64,000 nucleotides of DNA from Actinomadura craniellae (GTDB lineage: Bacteria; Actinomycetota; Actinomycetes; Streptosporangiales; Streptosporangiaceae): positions 1-64,000 of the forward strand of contig NZ_QLYX01000009.1 of assembly GCF_003289645.1 (NCBI RefSeq). Reading direction: 5' to 3'. Every line of letters starts with the position of its first letter. The first letter of the stretch is position 1. The notes under the pieces were generated by a model that saw only the letters and a program-made list of their open reading frames with translations, searched no databases and was not told the origin of the DNA. Of this stretch, positions 1 through 7,897 are shown one piece after another. The translations under genes were made by a program, and so were the position numbers.

Positions 1-1
1 C

Positions 2-91
2 ACCAGCAAGGCGCCGGGCGACCGGATCAAGGTCACCTACCAGCGCGACGGCAAGGAAAGCACGGTCGACGTCGTCCTGGGCGCCGCCTGA
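2..91 (+). CDS. C-terminal end of HtrA-like serine protease (partial)
   Basis: The last 29 codons of a gene that enters from the left edge. The peptide ends APGDRIKVTYQRDGKESTVD followed by VVLGAA and a stop. This is the final beta-strand pair of a PDZ domain as found at the C-terminus of trypsin-like HtrA/DegP proteases. HtrA lies directly before tatB in many actinobacteria (sigE-rseA-htrA-tatB), which supports the call. The protease domain is outside the window, so the family is inferred from the PDZ tail and the neighbour. Confidence 0.7.
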   Translation, partial: TSKAPGDRIKVTYQRDGKESTVDVVLGAA

Positions 92-93
92 GT

Positions 94-214
94 CGAGTGA
101 GGTGAGGGCGTGGTGAGCACGGCCTGAGCCGAGTGAGGGAGCGGAGCGGCCCGTGCGGGACGAGCGGTCCGCGTAGCGACCGAGTGAGGTGAGGGCGTGG
201 TGAGCACGGCCTGA
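94..214. repeat. 34-bp direct repeat, two copies
   Basis: The same 34 bases occur at 94-127 and 181-214, beginning CGAGTGAGGTGAGGGCGTGG. The 53 bases between them are related but diverged (CGAGTGAGGGAGCGGAGCGG). The array begins three bases after the htrA stop and contains many in-frame stops, so it is not coding. Function unknown. Confidence 0.7.
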
Positions 215-267
215 CGGGCTCGTTCACCAGGTGTTTTGTCCGGGGTGACCTGTACGGGGATACCCTG

Positions 268-299
268 AGGGGGCCGGGCCCGAACGGGCTCGGCCCCCT
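268..299 (+). terminator. Hairpin between htrA and tatB
   Basis: Nine-base stem AGGGGGCCG (268-276) pairs with CGGCCCCCT (291-299). An inner stem GCCCG/CGGGC (278-282/285-289) lies inside the loop. A strong GC hairpin without a U-tract, common for high-GC actinobacteria. It probably ends htrA transcription or separates it from tatB, whose GGTGGAGG ribosome site follows at 307-314. Confidence 0.55.
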
Positions 300-318
300 G
301 CTGTTCGGTGGAGGTCGG

Positions 319-660
319 GTGTTTGACGTCGGTCTCGGCGAGATGATCGTCCTTGTGTTGCTGGCACTGGTCATCTTCGGCGACAGGTTGCCCCAGGCGG
401 CGGCGCAGGCGGGCCGGACCCTGCGGCAGATCCGCTCGATGGCCAACAACGCCAAGCAGGATCTTCAGGATGGGCTCGGCCCGGAGTTCAAAGACTTCGA
501 CATCGCCGACCTGCATCCCAAGACGTTCGTCCGCAAGCACCTGTTCGACGACGTGGACGACGACCGTCGCCCCGAGCGGCTCGAACCCGTGGGGGGCCAC
601 CCCGACGACTTCGAGCTCGAGTACGGCGAGCGCCCGCCGTTCGACGCCGAGGCGACCTGA
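319..660 (+). CDS. tatB: Sec-independent (twin-arginine) translocase subunit TatB
   Basis: Membrane subunit of the Tat system that, with TatA and TatC, exports folded proteins bearing twin-arginine signals. The 113-residue product has one N-terminal membrane helix (about residues 7-22, IVLVLLALVIFGDRLP) followed by an amphipathic helix (AAQAGRTLRQIRSM) and an acidic, disordered tail. This is the TatA/B architecture, and the short length and position after htrA fit actinobacterial TatB. The GTG start at 319 is preceded by GGAGG. TatA cannot be fully excluded from sequence alone. Single gene between two hairpins. Confidence 0.85.
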   Translation: MFDVGLGEMIVLVLLALVIFGDRLPQAAAQAGRTLRQIRSMANNAKQDLQDGLGPEFKDFDIADLHPKTFVRKHLFDDVDDDRRPERLEPVGGHPDDFELEYGERPPFDAEAT

Positions 661-663
661 GAA

Positions 664-710
664 ACGCCGGAAGGCCCCGCGCGACAGGGTTGTGCGGGGC
701 CTTCCGGCGT
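664..710. terminator. Bidirectional terminator between tatB and mrp
   Basis: Perfect 17-base stem: ACGCCGGAAGGCCCCGC (664-680) with GCGGGGCCTTCCGGCGT (694-710), 13-base loop, followed by TCTC. It lies between the convergent ends of tatB (+) and mrp (-) and can serve both. Confidence 0.85.
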
Positions 711-726
711 TCTCGTGCCGGGCGGG

Positions 727-1866
727 TCAGCGTCCGGCGGGGGAGATGCCCAGAGATCGGCCGACCAGGCCGCGGCTGCGGCCGGCGAGCTTGTCGGCGA
801 TGGTGCGCAGTTCCTTGGCGGCCTCGGCGTCGGGGTCGTCCAGCACCAGTGGCCGGCCGGTGTCGCCGCCCTCGCGCAGCCGGGGGTCGATCGGCACCTG
901 GCCGAGCAGCGGCACCCGGGCGCCCAGCGTCTGGGTGAGCGCGTCGGCCACCGTCTGGCCGCCGCCGGAGCCGAAGATCTCGGTCCGCTCGCCGCAGTGC
1001 GGGCAGGGCAGGTAGGACATGTTCTCGATCACGCCGGCCACCTGCTGGTGGGTCTGCGCGGCGATCGCGCCGGCCCGCTCGGCCACCTCGGCGGCGGCCT
1101 GCTGCGGTGTGGTGACGACGAGGATCTCGGCGGACGGCAGCAACTGCGCTACCGAGATCGCGATGTCGCCGGTGCCCGGCGGCAGGTCCATCAGCAGGAT
1201 GTCGAGGTCGCCCCAGTAGACGTCGGCGAGGAACTGCTGGAGCGCGCGGTGCAGCATCGGCCCGCGCCAGACCACCGGCTGGTTGCCCGCGGTGAACATG
1301 CCGACGGAGATGACCTTCACGTCGTGCGCGGCCGGCGGCATGATCATGTCTTCGACCTTGGTCGGGCGGCCGTCCACGCCGAGCATCCGCGGCACCGAGT
1401 GGCCGTAGATGTCGGCGTCGACCACCCCGACCTTGCGCCCCATGGCGGCGAGCGACGCCGCCAGGTTCACCGTGATGGAGGACTTGCCCACGCCGCCCTT
1501 ACCGCTGGCCACGGCGTACACCTTGGTCAGCGAGTTCGGCTTGGCGAAGGGGATCTCCTTGGCGGGCTCGCCGCCGCGCAGCTTGGTCTGCAGCGCCTTG
1601 CGTTGCTCGTCGTTCATGACGTCGAGGTCGACCTCGACGGAGGAGACCCCGGGCAGCGCGGCGACCGCGGCGGTGACGTCCTTGGTGATCTTGTCGCGCA
1701 TCGGACAGCCGGCGACGGTGAGGTAGACGCCGACGCGGACGGAGCCGTCCGGCGAGATGTCCACGCCTTTGACCATCTCGAGCTCGGTGATGGGGCGGCG
1801 GATCTCGGGATCCTGGACGGACGCGAGCGCCGCGGTCACCTGCTCGATCGTGAGTGGGGAGGCCAT
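727..1866 (-). CDS. mrp: Mrp/NBP35-family Fe-S cluster carrier ATPase
   Basis: A P-loop ATPase of the Mrp/ApbC family, which binds and transfers Fe-S clusters in the cytoplasm. Residues 1-90 form the MIP18/DUF59 domain. The deviant Walker A GKGGVGKSS lies at 122-130, and a CPHC motif near residue 290 matches the cluster-binding cysteines. The length (379 aa) is normal for the actinobacterial two-domain form. Start ATG at 1866. It is convergent with tatB and on the same strand as the DUF1003 and MgtE-like genes upstream, with a 72-base gap. Confidence 0.93.
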   Translation of the reverse strand: MASPLTIEQVTAALASVQDPEIRRPITELEMVKGVDISPDGSVRVGVYLTVAGCPMRDKITKDVTAAVAALPGVSSVEVDLDVMNDEQRKALQTKLRGGEPAKEIPFAKPNSLTKVYAVASGKGGVGKSSITVNLAASLAAMGRKVGVVDADIYGHSVPRMLGVDGRPTKVEDMIMPPAAHDVKVISVGMFTAGNQPVVWRGPMLHRALQQFLADVYWGDLDILLMDLPPGTGDIAISVAQLLPSAEILVVTTPQQAAAEVAERAGAIAAQTHQQVAGVIENMSYLPCPHCGERTEIFGSGGGQTVADALTQTLGARVPLLGQVPIDPRLREGGDTGRPLVLDDPDAEAAKELRTIADKLAGRSRGLVGRSLGISPAGR

Positions 1867-1938
1867 GACCCCATGGTATGAACTCGTCCGCGCCCGCGGC
1901 GAATCGGCTGGTCACCAATGGCGTGGCCAGAGCCGCGG

Positions 1939-2421
1939 CTAGGATCTGGCGCGGCGCTCGCCGTCGAGTTCCTTGACCATCTGCTGGAGCTCCGAGCGCA
2001 GGAAGTCCCTGGTGGCGACCTCGTTCATGGCCAGCCGGAGCGCCGCGATCTCCCGGGTGAGGTACTCGGTGTCGGAGATGTTGCGCTCGCCGCGGGCCCG
2101 GTCCTGCTCGAACTGCACCCGGTCGCGGTCGTCCTGCCGGTTCTGCGCGAGCAGGATCAGCGGCGCGGCGTACGACGCCTGCAGCGACAGCATCAGCGTC
2201 AGGAAGATGAACGGGTACGGGTCGAACTTCAGCGGCGCGGGGGCGAAGATGTTCCAGCCGATCCAGAACGCGACGAACCCCGTCATGTACACCAGGAACC
2301 GGGCGGTGCCCAGGAACCGGGCGATCCGCTCCGACACCCGGCCGAACGACTCGGGGTCGTAGTGCGGGCGCGGCAGCAGGGCCCGCCGCGACTGCAGCGG
2401 CTGGTCGAGCCGTCCGTTCAC
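1939..2421 (-). CDS. DUF1003 membrane protein
   Basis: 160 residues with two hydrophobic helices (about 43-62 and 68-92, FIFLTLMLSLQASYAAPLIL), then a charged region (RQDDRDRVQFEQDRARGE) and a C-terminal coiled-coil-like tail. The sequence around the helices, with the N-P-x-P-F-like segment FDPYPFIFL, is the DUF1003 signature. Biochemical role unknown. Its start overlaps the end of the upstream MgtE_N/CBS gene by four bases (ATGA), so the two are translationally coupled. It may give the soluble partner a membrane anchor; that is inference. Confidence 0.88.
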   Translation of the reverse strand: MNGRLDQPLQSRRALLPRPHYDPESFGRVSERIARFLGTARFLVYMTGFVAFWIGWNIFAPAPLKFDPYPFIFLTLMLSLQASYAAPLILLAQNRQDDRDRVQFEQDRARGERNISDTEYLTREIAALRLAMNEVATRDFLRSELQQMVKELDGERRARS

Positions 2422-3728
2422 GCCCGCCCCCCTGCGCCGCGGAGGGCCTCTTCCTCGGGGTCGGGTCCGTGCTCTTCGGCGATCGCGTCCATCACGGTCT
2501 CCCGCCAGTCCTCGGGCAGCAGGTGGTCGAGCACGTCGTCGATGGTGACGGCGCCGTGCAGGTGCCCCGACTCGTCGACCACCGCCGCGGAGACCAGGTT
2601 GTAGGTCGCCAGGTGGCAGGCCACCGCCTCCAGCGACAGGGCCGGCCGCAGCGCGCCCAGCTCGCTGTCGAGCAGCCCGCCGACCAGGGTGGACGGGGGT
2701 TCGCGCAGCAACCGCTGGAAGTGGACGGTGCCCAGGTAGCGGCCGGTCGGGGTCTCCATCGGCGGCCGGGCCACGTACACCTGGGCGGCCAGCGCCGGGG
2801 TGAGGTCGGGGTTGCGGACCCGTGCCAGCGCGTCGGCCACGGTGGCGTCCGGCGGCACGATCACCGGTTCGGAGGTCATCAGCCCGCCGGCGGTGTTCTC
2901 GGCGTAGGTCAGCAGCCGCCGCACCGGGGCGGCCTCCTCGGGCTCCATCAGCGCCAGCAGCCGCTCGCGCTGCGCCGGTGGCAGCTCGTTGAGCAGGTCG
3001 GCGGCGTCGTCGGGGTCCATGGCGTCGAGTACGTCGGCGGCGCGGTCGGAGCCGAGCTTGCCGAGTATCTCCACCTGGTCGTCCTCGGGCAGTTCCTCCA
3101 GGACGTCGGCGAGCCGCTCGTCATTCAGGGCCGCGGCGACCTCGGCCCGCCGCTTCTCGGTGAGCTCGTGGATGACGTGCGCCAGGTCGGCGGCCTTCAT
3201 CTTCTCGAACGTGGCGACCAGCCCCGCCGCGCCCTGGTCCTCCTCCGGGGTGGACAGCTCGGTGACCGCGTCCCAGTCGACGACGGAGACGGGGCCCCGG
3301 CGGCGGCGCAGCCCCCGGCCCGCCGGCTGGACGGCGATCTTGGTGATGTGCCAGTCGCGGGTGCGGGTCGGCTCCATCGCCACGTCCACCACGACCCGCT
3401 CGGCGCCGGTGTCGGGCAGCCGGACCCGGCGGTCGAGCATCTCGGCGATGGCCAGCGTCTCGGCCTCACGCTGCTGGAACCGGCGCACGTTCAACCGCCC
3501 GTCGAAGATGATGGCGTCGGAGTCGATCGTGGTCACCCGGGTGATCGGCAGGAAGACCGGCCGCCTCGGCTGCACCTCCACGACCAGCCCCAGCACCCGG
3601 GGCGGGCGCTTGCCGCCGCCCAGCGCGACGACGACGTCGCGGACCCGGCCCACCTGGTCGCCGAGCGGGTCGAACACGGCGATTCCGGCCAGCCGGGCGA
3701 TGAAGACCCGCGTCGGGAAGCCGCTCAT
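2418..3728 (-). CDS. PRC-barrel / MgtE_N / CBS protein (MgtE-like, no membrane channel)
   Basis: 436 residues in three parts: an N-terminal PRC-barrel-like segment (about 1-75), an MgtE N-terminal superhelical domain (about 165-280, with RAADVLDAMDPDDAADLLNE) and a pair of CBS domains (about 285-420, AENTAGGLMTSEPVIVPPDA). In true MgtE Mg2+ channels the CBS domains lead into five transmembrane helices. Here the protein ends after the CBS pair, so it cannot form the channel itself. It probably senses Mg2+ or nucleotide. It is the first gene of a coupled pair with DUF1003, diverging from the sigma factor at 3843. Confidence 0.87.
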   Translation of the reverse strand: MSGFPTRVFIARLAGIAVFDPLGDQVGRVRDVVVALGGGKRPPRVLGLVVEVQPRRPVFLPITRVTTIDSDAIIFDGRLNVRRFQQREAETLAIAEMLDRRVRLPDTGAERVVVDVAMEPTRTRDWHITKIAVQPAGRGLRRRRGPVSVVDWDAVTELSTPEEDQGAAGLVATFEKMKAADLAHVIHELTEKRRAEVAAALNDERLADVLEELPEDDQVEILGKLGSDRAADVLDAMDPDDAADLLNELPPAQRERLLALMEPEEAAPVRRLLTYAENTAGGLMTSEPVIVPPDATVADALARVRNPDLTPALAAQVYVARPPMETPTGRYLGTVHFQRLLREPPSTLVGGLLDSELGALRPALSLEAVACHLATYNLVSAAVVDESGHLHGAVTIDDVLDHLLPEDWRETVMDAIAEEHGPDPEEEALRGAGGRA

Positions 3729-3842
3729 GGCCCCGACATTACCCGCGATCCGTAGGCTTACCGGATGTCACGTCCCGGGCGTGCGGGTCGTCTTCGTAAC
3801 AGGGACCCCGGCCCGCCGGCGGCGGCGACAGGAGCGACGAAG

Positions 3843-4736
3843 ATGGACACCGACCAGGACTTCCAGGAACATCGCGAGCTGCTGTTCGCGGTGGCGTACC
3901 GCATGCTCGGCACGGTGGCCGACGCCGAGGACGTCGTCCAGGACGCCTGGCTGCGCTGGTCGTCGGCCGACCGGTCCGGCGTCACCGACCCGAAGGCCTA
4001 CCTGGTCCGGATCGCGGGCAACCTGGCGCTGGACCGGCTGCGGTCGGCGCGGGCCCGGCGCGAGTCGTACGTGGGGCCCTGGCTGCCCGAGCCCGTGCTC
4101 ACCGCCCCGGACGTCGCCGAGGACGTCGAGCTGGCCGAGTCGGTGTCGATGGCCATGCTCGTGGTGCTGGAGACGCTCACCCCGCTGGAGCGCGCGGTGT
4201 TCGTGCTGCGCGAGGTGTTCGGTTTCCCGTACGCCGAGATCGCCACCGCGCTGGACCGGACGCCCGAGTCGGTCCGGCAGCTCGGCACCCGGGCGCGCAA
4301 GCACGTGGAGGCGCGCCGCCCCCGGGTCGAGACCGGCCGGGCCGAGCGCGAGGTGGCCGTCGAGCGGTTCCTCGCCGCGGCGATCGGCGGTGACATCAAC
4401 GCGCTGATGGAGGTGCTGGCCCCGGACGTCGCGCTGTGGACGGACGGCGGCGGCAAGGTCCGGGCGGCGCGGCGGGTGGTCCGGGGCGCCGACAAGGTGG
4501 CCCGCTGGATGCAGGGGACCGTCGGGCAGGGGTACGCCGGGGTGCGGCCCGAGGACATGCGGGTCCGGCGCGCCGACATCAACGGGATGCCCGGGCTGGT
4601 GATCGACGGGCCGGCCGGCCCCATCTCCACGCTCACCGTCGACGTCGACACCGCCGGCCGGGTGCAGGCCGTCCATCTGGTGGCCAACCCCGACAAGCTC
4701 CGCGCCCTGGCCGAGGGGCGGGTGCTCGACCGCTAG
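3843..4736 (+). CDS. sigJ: SigJ-type ECF sigma factor (ECF41-like) with SnoaL-like C-terminal domain
   Basis: 297 residues. Region 2 is near residues 10-70 (AYRMLGTVADAEDVVQDAWL). Region 4 is near 110-165 (REVFGFPYAEIATALDRTPE). The remainder is a SnoaL/NTF2-like extension that carries the ECF41 marks WTDGGGK and NPDKLR. In this family the C-terminal domain modulates the sigma factor directly instead of a separate anti-sigma factor. The start was set at ATG 3843 because GGAGCGA sits 5-11 bases upstream; an upstream in-frame start at 3765 lacks one. The gene ends with a 4-base convergent overlap with the next gene. No carboxymuconolactone-decarboxylase partner lies beside it. Confidence 0.9.
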   Translation: MDTDQDFQEHRELLFAVAYRMLGTVADAEDVVQDAWLRWSSADRSGVTDPKAYLVRIAGNLALDRLRSARARRESYVGPWLPEPVLTAPDVAEDVELAESVSMAMLVVLETLTPLERAVFVLREVFGFPYAEIATALDRTPESVRQLGTRARKHVEARRPRVETGRAEREVAVERFLAAAIGGDINALMEVLAPDVALWTDGGGKVRAARRVVRGADKVARWMQGTVGQGYAGVRPEDMRVRRADINGMPGLVIDGPAGPISTLTVDVDTAGRVQAVHLVANPDKLRALAEGRVLDR

Positions 4737-5245
4737 CGGTCGGCCCGGCGGCGCTTGCGGCCGAGCAGGCGGGGCGGCGGGCCGGCCGTGGTGGCCGGGG
4801 TGGGCACGGGACGGACCGCCGCGTAGTCGTCGGGCTGCCCGCCCGGGGCCTCGAACACCGTGCCGGTCGGGGCCAGCCGGATCACGTACGACTGCTCGGC
4901 CCAGCGCTCCACCAGGCCCTCGTGGGAGGCGTTCAGCCGCTCCTTGGCCAGCAGCGGCGTCACCGCGTCCCACAGCTCCGAACCCGGCTCCACCTGGGAG
5001 CACGCGGCCTCCCAGGTGACCAGCCGGCCGCCCTTGTCCTTGCTGCGCACCGTGACCCGCACCCGGTCGGCCTCGGGCAGGCCGGGCAGCGGCTGCTCGC
5101 CCTCGCCGCCGGTCAGCACGTACGCGGCACCGTCGTGCCAGAGGTGCCAGGCGGCGCGCGGCTGCGGCAGATCGGGCAGCGCCAGCCAGAGCAGGCCGGA
5201 CTTCTTGGCGGCCTCCTCGACCAGCGCGGCGTCGACGTCGTCCAT
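4733..5245 (-). CDS. Conserved hypothetical, possibly FMN-binding split barrel-like
   Basis: 170 residues, not recognised with certainty. The first 130 residues alternate short strands (AAWHLWHDGAAYVLTGGEGE, RVRVTVRSKDKGGRLVTWEA), which recalls the pyridoxamine-5'-phosphate-oxidase split barrel. No diagnostic flavin motif was found. The C-terminus is a Pro-rich linker ending in a basic patch RLLGRKRRRADR. ATG start at 5245. Convergent with sigJ (4-base overlap) and divergent from the lyase at 5311. The family guess is weak; the reading frame is well supported by codon bias. Confidence 0.6.
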   Translation of the reverse strand: MDDVDAALVEEAAKKSGLLWLALPDLPQPRAAWHLWHDGAAYVLTGGEGEQPLPGLPEADRVRVTVRSKDKGGRLVTWEAACSQVEPGSELWDAVTPLLAKERLNASHEGLVERWAEQSYVIRLAPTGTVFEAPGGQPDDYAAVRPVPTPATTAGPPPRLLGRKRRRADR

Positions 5246-5310
5246 ACCGCCAGGCTCTCACGGGCGGGCCCCCGGTAACATCCGGGCGAACCTCCCAGGA
5301 AGGCAGGTCC

Positions 5311-6252
5311 ATGCGCTCTCGCCGTTCGACCCTGGCCGTGCCGGGCAGCAACCCGCGCTTCATCGAGAAGGCGCGCGGGCTGCCGGTCGACGAGTTCTTC
5401 CTCGACCTGGAGGACGCCGTCGCCCCCGCGGTCAAGGAGGAGGCCCGCAACACCGTGGTGGCCGCGCTCAACGAGGGCGGCTGGGACGGGCGCACCCGGG
5501 TGGTCCGGGTGAACGACCTGTCCACCCACTGGACCTACCGGGACGTCATCGAGGTGGTCGAGGGGGCCGGCGCCAACCTCGACTGCGTGATGCTGCCCAA
5601 GGTGCAGGACGCCTCGCACGTCCAGTGGCTGGACCTGCTGCTCACCCAGATCGAGACGGCGATGGGATACGAGCCGGGCCGGATCGGCATCGAGGCGCAG
5701 ATCGAGGACGCCCGGGGGATGACCAACATCGACGCGATCGCCGCCGCGTCGCCCCGGCTGGAGGCGCTGGTGTTCGGGCCGGGTGACTTCATGGCCTCGA
5801 TCAACATGCGGACGCTGGTGGTGGGGGAGCAGCCGCCGGGCTACACCGAGGGCGACGCCTACCACCACATCCTGATGCGCATCCTGCTGGCCGCCCGCGC
5901 GCACGACCTCCAGGCCGTGGACGGGCCCTACTTCAACGTGCGGGACGTCGAGGCGTTCACCCGGGTGGCCCGGCGCTCGGCGGCGCTGGGCTTCGACGGC
6001 AAGTGGGTGCTGCACCCGGCGCAGATCGACGCCGCCAACGAGGTGTTCTCGCCCGGCCAGGAGGACTACGACCACGCTGAACTGATCCTGGACGCGTACG
6101 AGTACCACACGACCGTCGAGAAGCGCGGCGCGGCGACCCTCGGAGACGAGATGATCGACGAGGCGTCCCGGAAGATGGCGTTGGTGATCGCGGCCAAGGG
6201 CCGGGCGGCGGGCCTTACCCGCACCACGGCCTTCACGCCTCCCGACCGGTGA
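5311..6252 (+). CDS. HpcH/HpaI-citrate lyase beta family CoA-ester lyase
   Basis: 313 residues of the CitE/malyl-CoA lyase superfamily: (beta-alpha)8 barrel enzymes that cleave or form C-C bonds in CoA thioesters with Mg2+. Visible marks are LAVPGSNPRFIEKA at the N-terminus, FLDLEDAV (Mg-binding Glu/Asp), LPKVQD, GIEAQIEDARGM and KWVLHPAQIDAAN near the C-terminus. ATG 5311 has GGAAGGCAGG upstream. Sequence does not settle the substrate; malyl-CoA/methylmalyl-CoA or citramalyl-CoA are the usual options. Stands alone, with the CPBP protease gene 52 bases downstream. Confidence 0.87.
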   Translation: MRSRRSTLAVPGSNPRFIEKARGLPVDEFFLDLEDAVAPAVKEEARNTVVAALNEGGWDGRTRVVRVNDLSTHWTYRDVIEVVEGAGANLDCVMLPKVQDASHVQWLDLLLTQIETAMGYEPGRIGIEAQIEDARGMTNIDAIAAASPRLEALVFGPGDFMASINMRTLVVGEQPPGYTEGDAYHHILMRILLAARAHDLQAVDGPYFNVRDVEAFTRVARRSAALGFDGKWVLHPAQIDAANEVFSPGQEDYDHAELILDAYEYHTTVEKRGAATLGDEMIDEASRKMALVIAAKGRAAGLTRTTAFTPPDR

Positions 6253-6304
6253 CCGCCGCATACGATTTCGAGTAGAGGGCGGACATGATCGAGCGGGGGT
6301 CCCG

Positions 6305-7897
6305 GTGACCGATCAGCACGACACCGACGGCTGGACTCCGCCCGACTCCGGGGGACACCCGGGCGGCGACCGGCCGCACGGCCCCGTTCCGGGCGACACG
6401 CCGCCGCGCCCACCCGCCCCCGCGCCGTACCCGGCGGGCGACCGGCCGCCGGCCCCGGACGGCGCCCCGCCGTACTCGTCCGGCCCGGCCCCAGACGGCG
6501 CCCCGCCGTACCCGCCCGGCCCGGCCCCAGACGGCGCCCCGCCATACTCGTCCGGTCCGGTTCCGGAGGGCGCCCCGACCTACTGGCCCGGCCAGTCTCC
6601 GGACGGTGCTTCGCCGTACCCGCCGGGCCAGTCCCCGGAGGGCGTTCCGCCGTACCCGCCCGGCCAGTCTCCGGACGGTGCTTCGCCGTATTCGTCCGGT
6701 CCGGTTCCGGAGGGTGTTCCGGCCTACCCGCCGGGCCAGTCCCCGGGAGGCGTCCCGTCGTATTCGTCCGGTCCGGTTCCGGGCGGTGCCCCGGCCTACC
6801 CGTCCGGTCCCGTGCCGGGCGGTGGCCCGTGGCAGGCCGCCCCGGGGTACCCGCCGGCCGGATACGCGCCGCCCGGGTACCCGATGCGACCGGCGCCGCG
6901 GCCGGTGTGGACGGTCCCGGCCCCGCCCGGCAGCCCGTATCACCGGCTGGCCCGCACTCCGCTGCACCGCTGGTGGCGTCTGCTGGTGGGCTCGCTGCTG
7001 ATCCTCGTCTCGGCCATCGCGCTGATGATCCCGGCGGGCGTGGCGGTGGCCGTGATCCACTTCGCGACCGGCGGTGGCGAACCCGTCCTCAGCGAGACCG
7101 AGATCCTCGGTGACCCGACCGCCGACCTGGCCCTGCAACTCGTCCTGCTGGCGGTCTTCATCCCGCCGGTGCTGTTCGCCGCCTGGGTCGTGCAGCGGCG
7201 CAGGCCGGGCACCCTCTCCTCGGTGCTGGGCCGGCTGCGCTGGCGCTGGCTGCTGCTGTGCTGCGGGCTGGCCGTCGTGGCGTGCCTGCTCTCGGTGGGC
7301 TTGGCCTACCTGGTCGAGGAACTGTTCCCGACCGCGCCCCCGGCCGAGCCGGAGCACTGGGTGGGCTGGTCGGAGTTCCTGCTGCCGGCCGTGCTGATCC
7401 TGCTGCTGGTGCCGTTTCAGGCGACCGCCGAGGAGTACGTCTTCCGGGGCTGGCTGCTCCAGGGCATCGCGGCGTGCACGCTGGAGACGCGGACCGGCCG
7501 GATCGGCCGGGCGGCGAGCGCGGTGTTCCGTACCCCTTGGCCCGCCATCGCGGTAAGCGGGGTGCTGTTCACCGCGGGGCACGGCTACACCGGCTGGGGG
7601 CTGCTCGACATCTTCGGTTTCGCGGTGCTGGCCGGCTGGTTGGCGGTGCGCACCGGGGGGCTGGAGGCGTCGATTGCGATCCACGTCTTCAACAACCTGA
7701 TGGCGTTCTGGCTGATCGCCGCGTTCGGCCAGCTCGACTCCGCGTTGCAGCAGGGGGATGTGCCGCTGCAGACGGTGATCGCCGACCTGATCCCGCTGGC
7801 GGTCTACGGCGCGCTGGTGGTGTTCGCCGCCCGGTGGCGGCGGGTCGCCACGGTCAGCCCGCCGGCAGGTGATCGGGCTCCGGTCCCGGCGAGCTGA
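6305..7897 (+). CDS. CPBP-family intramembrane metalloprotease with Pro-rich repeat N-terminus
   Basis: 530 residues. Residues 1-200 are hydrophilic and Pro/Gly-rich. Residues 49-168 consist of ten consecutive 12-residue units of the type PAPDGAPPYSSG / QSPDGASPYPPG. The rest is a polytopic membrane domain with the CPBP (Abi/CAAX) motifs: EEYVFRG (Glu pair and Arg, about 376-382), a His in TAGHGYTGWG (about 425) and HVFNN (about 460). The family acts as membrane glutamic/metallo-type proteases such as CAAX-processing enzymes. Targets here are unknown. GTG start at 6305. Its 3' end overlaps the convergent nadR-like gene by 44 bases. Confidence 0.88.
   Translation: MTDQHDTDGWTPPDSGGHPGGDRPHGPVPGDTPPRPPAPAPYPAGDRPPAPDGAPPYSSGPAPDGAPPYPPGPAPDGAPPYSSGPVPEGAPTYWPGQSPDGASPYPPGQSPEGVPPYPPGQSPDGASPYSSGPVPEGVPAYPPGQSPGGVPSYSSGPVPGGAPAYPSGPVPGGGPWQAAPGYPPAGYAPPGYPMRPAPRPVWTVPAPPGSPYHRLARTPLHRWWRLLVGSLLILVSAIALMIPAGVAVAVIHFATGGGEPVLSETEILGDPTADLALQLVLLAVFIPPVLFAAWVVQRRRPGTLSSVLGRLRWRWLLLCCGLAVVACLLSVGLAYLVEELFPTAPPAEPEHWVGWSEFLLPAVLILLLVPFQATAEEYVFRGWLLQGIAACTLETRTGRIGRAASAVFRTPWPAIAVSGVLFTAGHGYTGWGLLDIFGFAVLAGWLAVRTGGLEASIAIHVFNNLMAFWLIAAFGQLDSALQQGDVPLQTVIADLIPLAVYGALVVFAARWRRVATVSPPAGDRAPVPAS
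6449..6808 (+). repeat. 36-bp coding tandem repeat (10 units) in the CPBP gene
   Basis: Ten in-frame 36-bp units encode the 12-residue Pro/Gly/Tyr repeats. Two unit types alternate (PAPDG- or PVPEG- starts versus QSPDG- or QSPEG- starts) and end alternately in YSSG or YPPG. This pattern suggests expansion by unequal exchange, with later drift. Extended, probably cytoplasmic, linker-like region. Confidence 0.8.

Noticed and set aside
5311-6252. The HpcH/HpaI-family enzyme as a citrate-making SbnG-like partner of the siderophore operon.
   Set aside because: It is almost 50 kb away, its motifs fit the CitE/malyl-CoA lyase group and no iron box precedes it.
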